This document shows positions 34,456 through 34,799 of a stretch of DNA of 34,799 bases, one piece after another. Both the position numbers and the translations under genes were made by a program. The stretch is from Bacteroidales bacterium (GTDB taxonomy: Bacteria; Bacteroidota; Bacteroidia; Bacteroidales; Muribaculaceae): NCBI GenBank assembly GCA_014800815.1, contig JAAVFI010000063.1, positions 1 through 34,799 of the forward strand, written 5' to 3'. The notes under the pieces are model-generated. The model was given only the letters and a program-made list of their open reading frames with translations, searched no databases and was not told where the DNA came from. Every line of letters starts with the position of its first letter. The stretch's first letter is position 1.

Positions 34456-34799
34456 TCAATTTGCTCTTCGCTGCGGGGCGTGAGCCGTAAGGCTCATCGT
34501 GTGCGGGGCAGCTGCCGCTAAGGTGTAGAAGTCCAGGCCCTCCATAGTCGGGTCCGAACCTACGGCCTTGGGTGGCGGCTTCTGAGGCGAAGAGACGGGG
34601 ATGAGGAAATAGGTGGTCATGGGAGCGGCCTTCGCAGGCAGGTCTTCCATGGCCTTACGGCGATATGCGCGGTATGCGCTGATGCTTATGTCACGCTCTA
34701 CACAGGGCGGGAAGTCTGGATTGCGAGTGCCCGCACAACTGTGATAGATGATGATATAGCACGGCAGGTCGAGAAAGACAGGATGCGCATACCGAAACA
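34456..34799 (-). CDS. Partial open frame, unrecognised protein
   Basis: A frame open from the window edge (113 codons, stop at 34456) on the minus strand. It reads PVFLDLPCYIIIYHSCAGTR, then DISISAYRAYRRKAMEDLP, MTTYFLIPVSS and a Pro/Ala-rich tail. I do not recognise it. The last 25 or so codons run into GTGCGGGG/TGAGCC-TTAC-GGCTCA sequence like the repeats at 1740-2090, so the true C-terminus may have been replaced by repeat DNA. There is no ATG before 34650 in the window. It could be non-coding. Confidence 0.35.
   Translation of the reverse strand, partial: FRYAHPVFLDLPCYIIIYHSCAGTRNPDFPPCVERDISISAYRAYRRKAMEDLPAKAAPMTTYFLIPVSSPQKPPPKAVGSDPTMEGLDFYTLAAAAPHTMSLTAHAPQRRAN

Overview
The window reads as the chromosome of an anaerobic gut-type member of Bacteroidales, most like Muribaculaceae. 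The evidence is the promoter grammar: at least six promoters have a TTTG-type box 19-20 nt upstream of TAnnTTTG. It is supported by Bacteroidetes-restricted families (DUF4199, the DUF6452/DUF6048 pair, a T9SS sorting tail), a GT3-type glycogen synthase beside a TIGR02094-type phosphorylase, and C-rich GC3-biased coding. The genus is inference; no rRNA or tRNA is present.

Layout. Positions 1-2200 are a scar: an IS4-family insertion sequence, the orphaned C-terminal tail of a T9SS-secreted protein, then about 630 bp of tandem and inverted repeats folding into nested palindromes. 2218-5058 (-) is a secreted M16 zinc peptidase. 5276-6154 (+) is a lone Abi_2/HEPN abortive-infection-type gene. It is followed by a promoter and a compact candidate small RNA made of two hairpins with nearly the same loop. 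6451-10693 (+) is a tightly packed six-gene run: DUF4199 membrane protein, GT2 glycosyltransferase, nitroreductase, DUF6452 lipoprotein, DUF6048 protein and SDR oxidoreductase. 10797-13022 is a large unrecognised protein with a CxH...CxxC cluster and a possible TerD-like C-terminus. 13083-14838 is bioB overlapping a SpoU/TrmH methyltransferase. 14913-19145 is a two-gene glycogen unit (glgA-like and glgP-like).

19433-22089 (-) is a four-gene operon: OB-fold protein, membrane metallophosphoesterase, exported OB-fold paralogue and exported nitroreductase. An AraC-family regulator (22386-23207) lies divergently across an AT-rich intergenic region with two perfect palindromes. 23364-25412 (-) is htpG. 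25757-32743 (+) is a six-gene envelope/proteolysis operon: clostripain lipoprotein, MscS channel, prolyl oligopeptidase lipoprotein, BamE-like lipoprotein and two metallo-beta-lactamase-fold hydrolases. Next come a DUF2156 protein and, convergently, type B ribosomal protein L31.

The last 430 bp hold a diverged copy of the repeat from the left end and an open partial frame running off the window. The observations most worth pursuing are the twin-loop RNA candidate, the dispersed palindromic repeat family, the zinc-cluster/TerD-like protein, and the OB-fold/phosphoesterase/OB-fold operon with its AraC neighbour.
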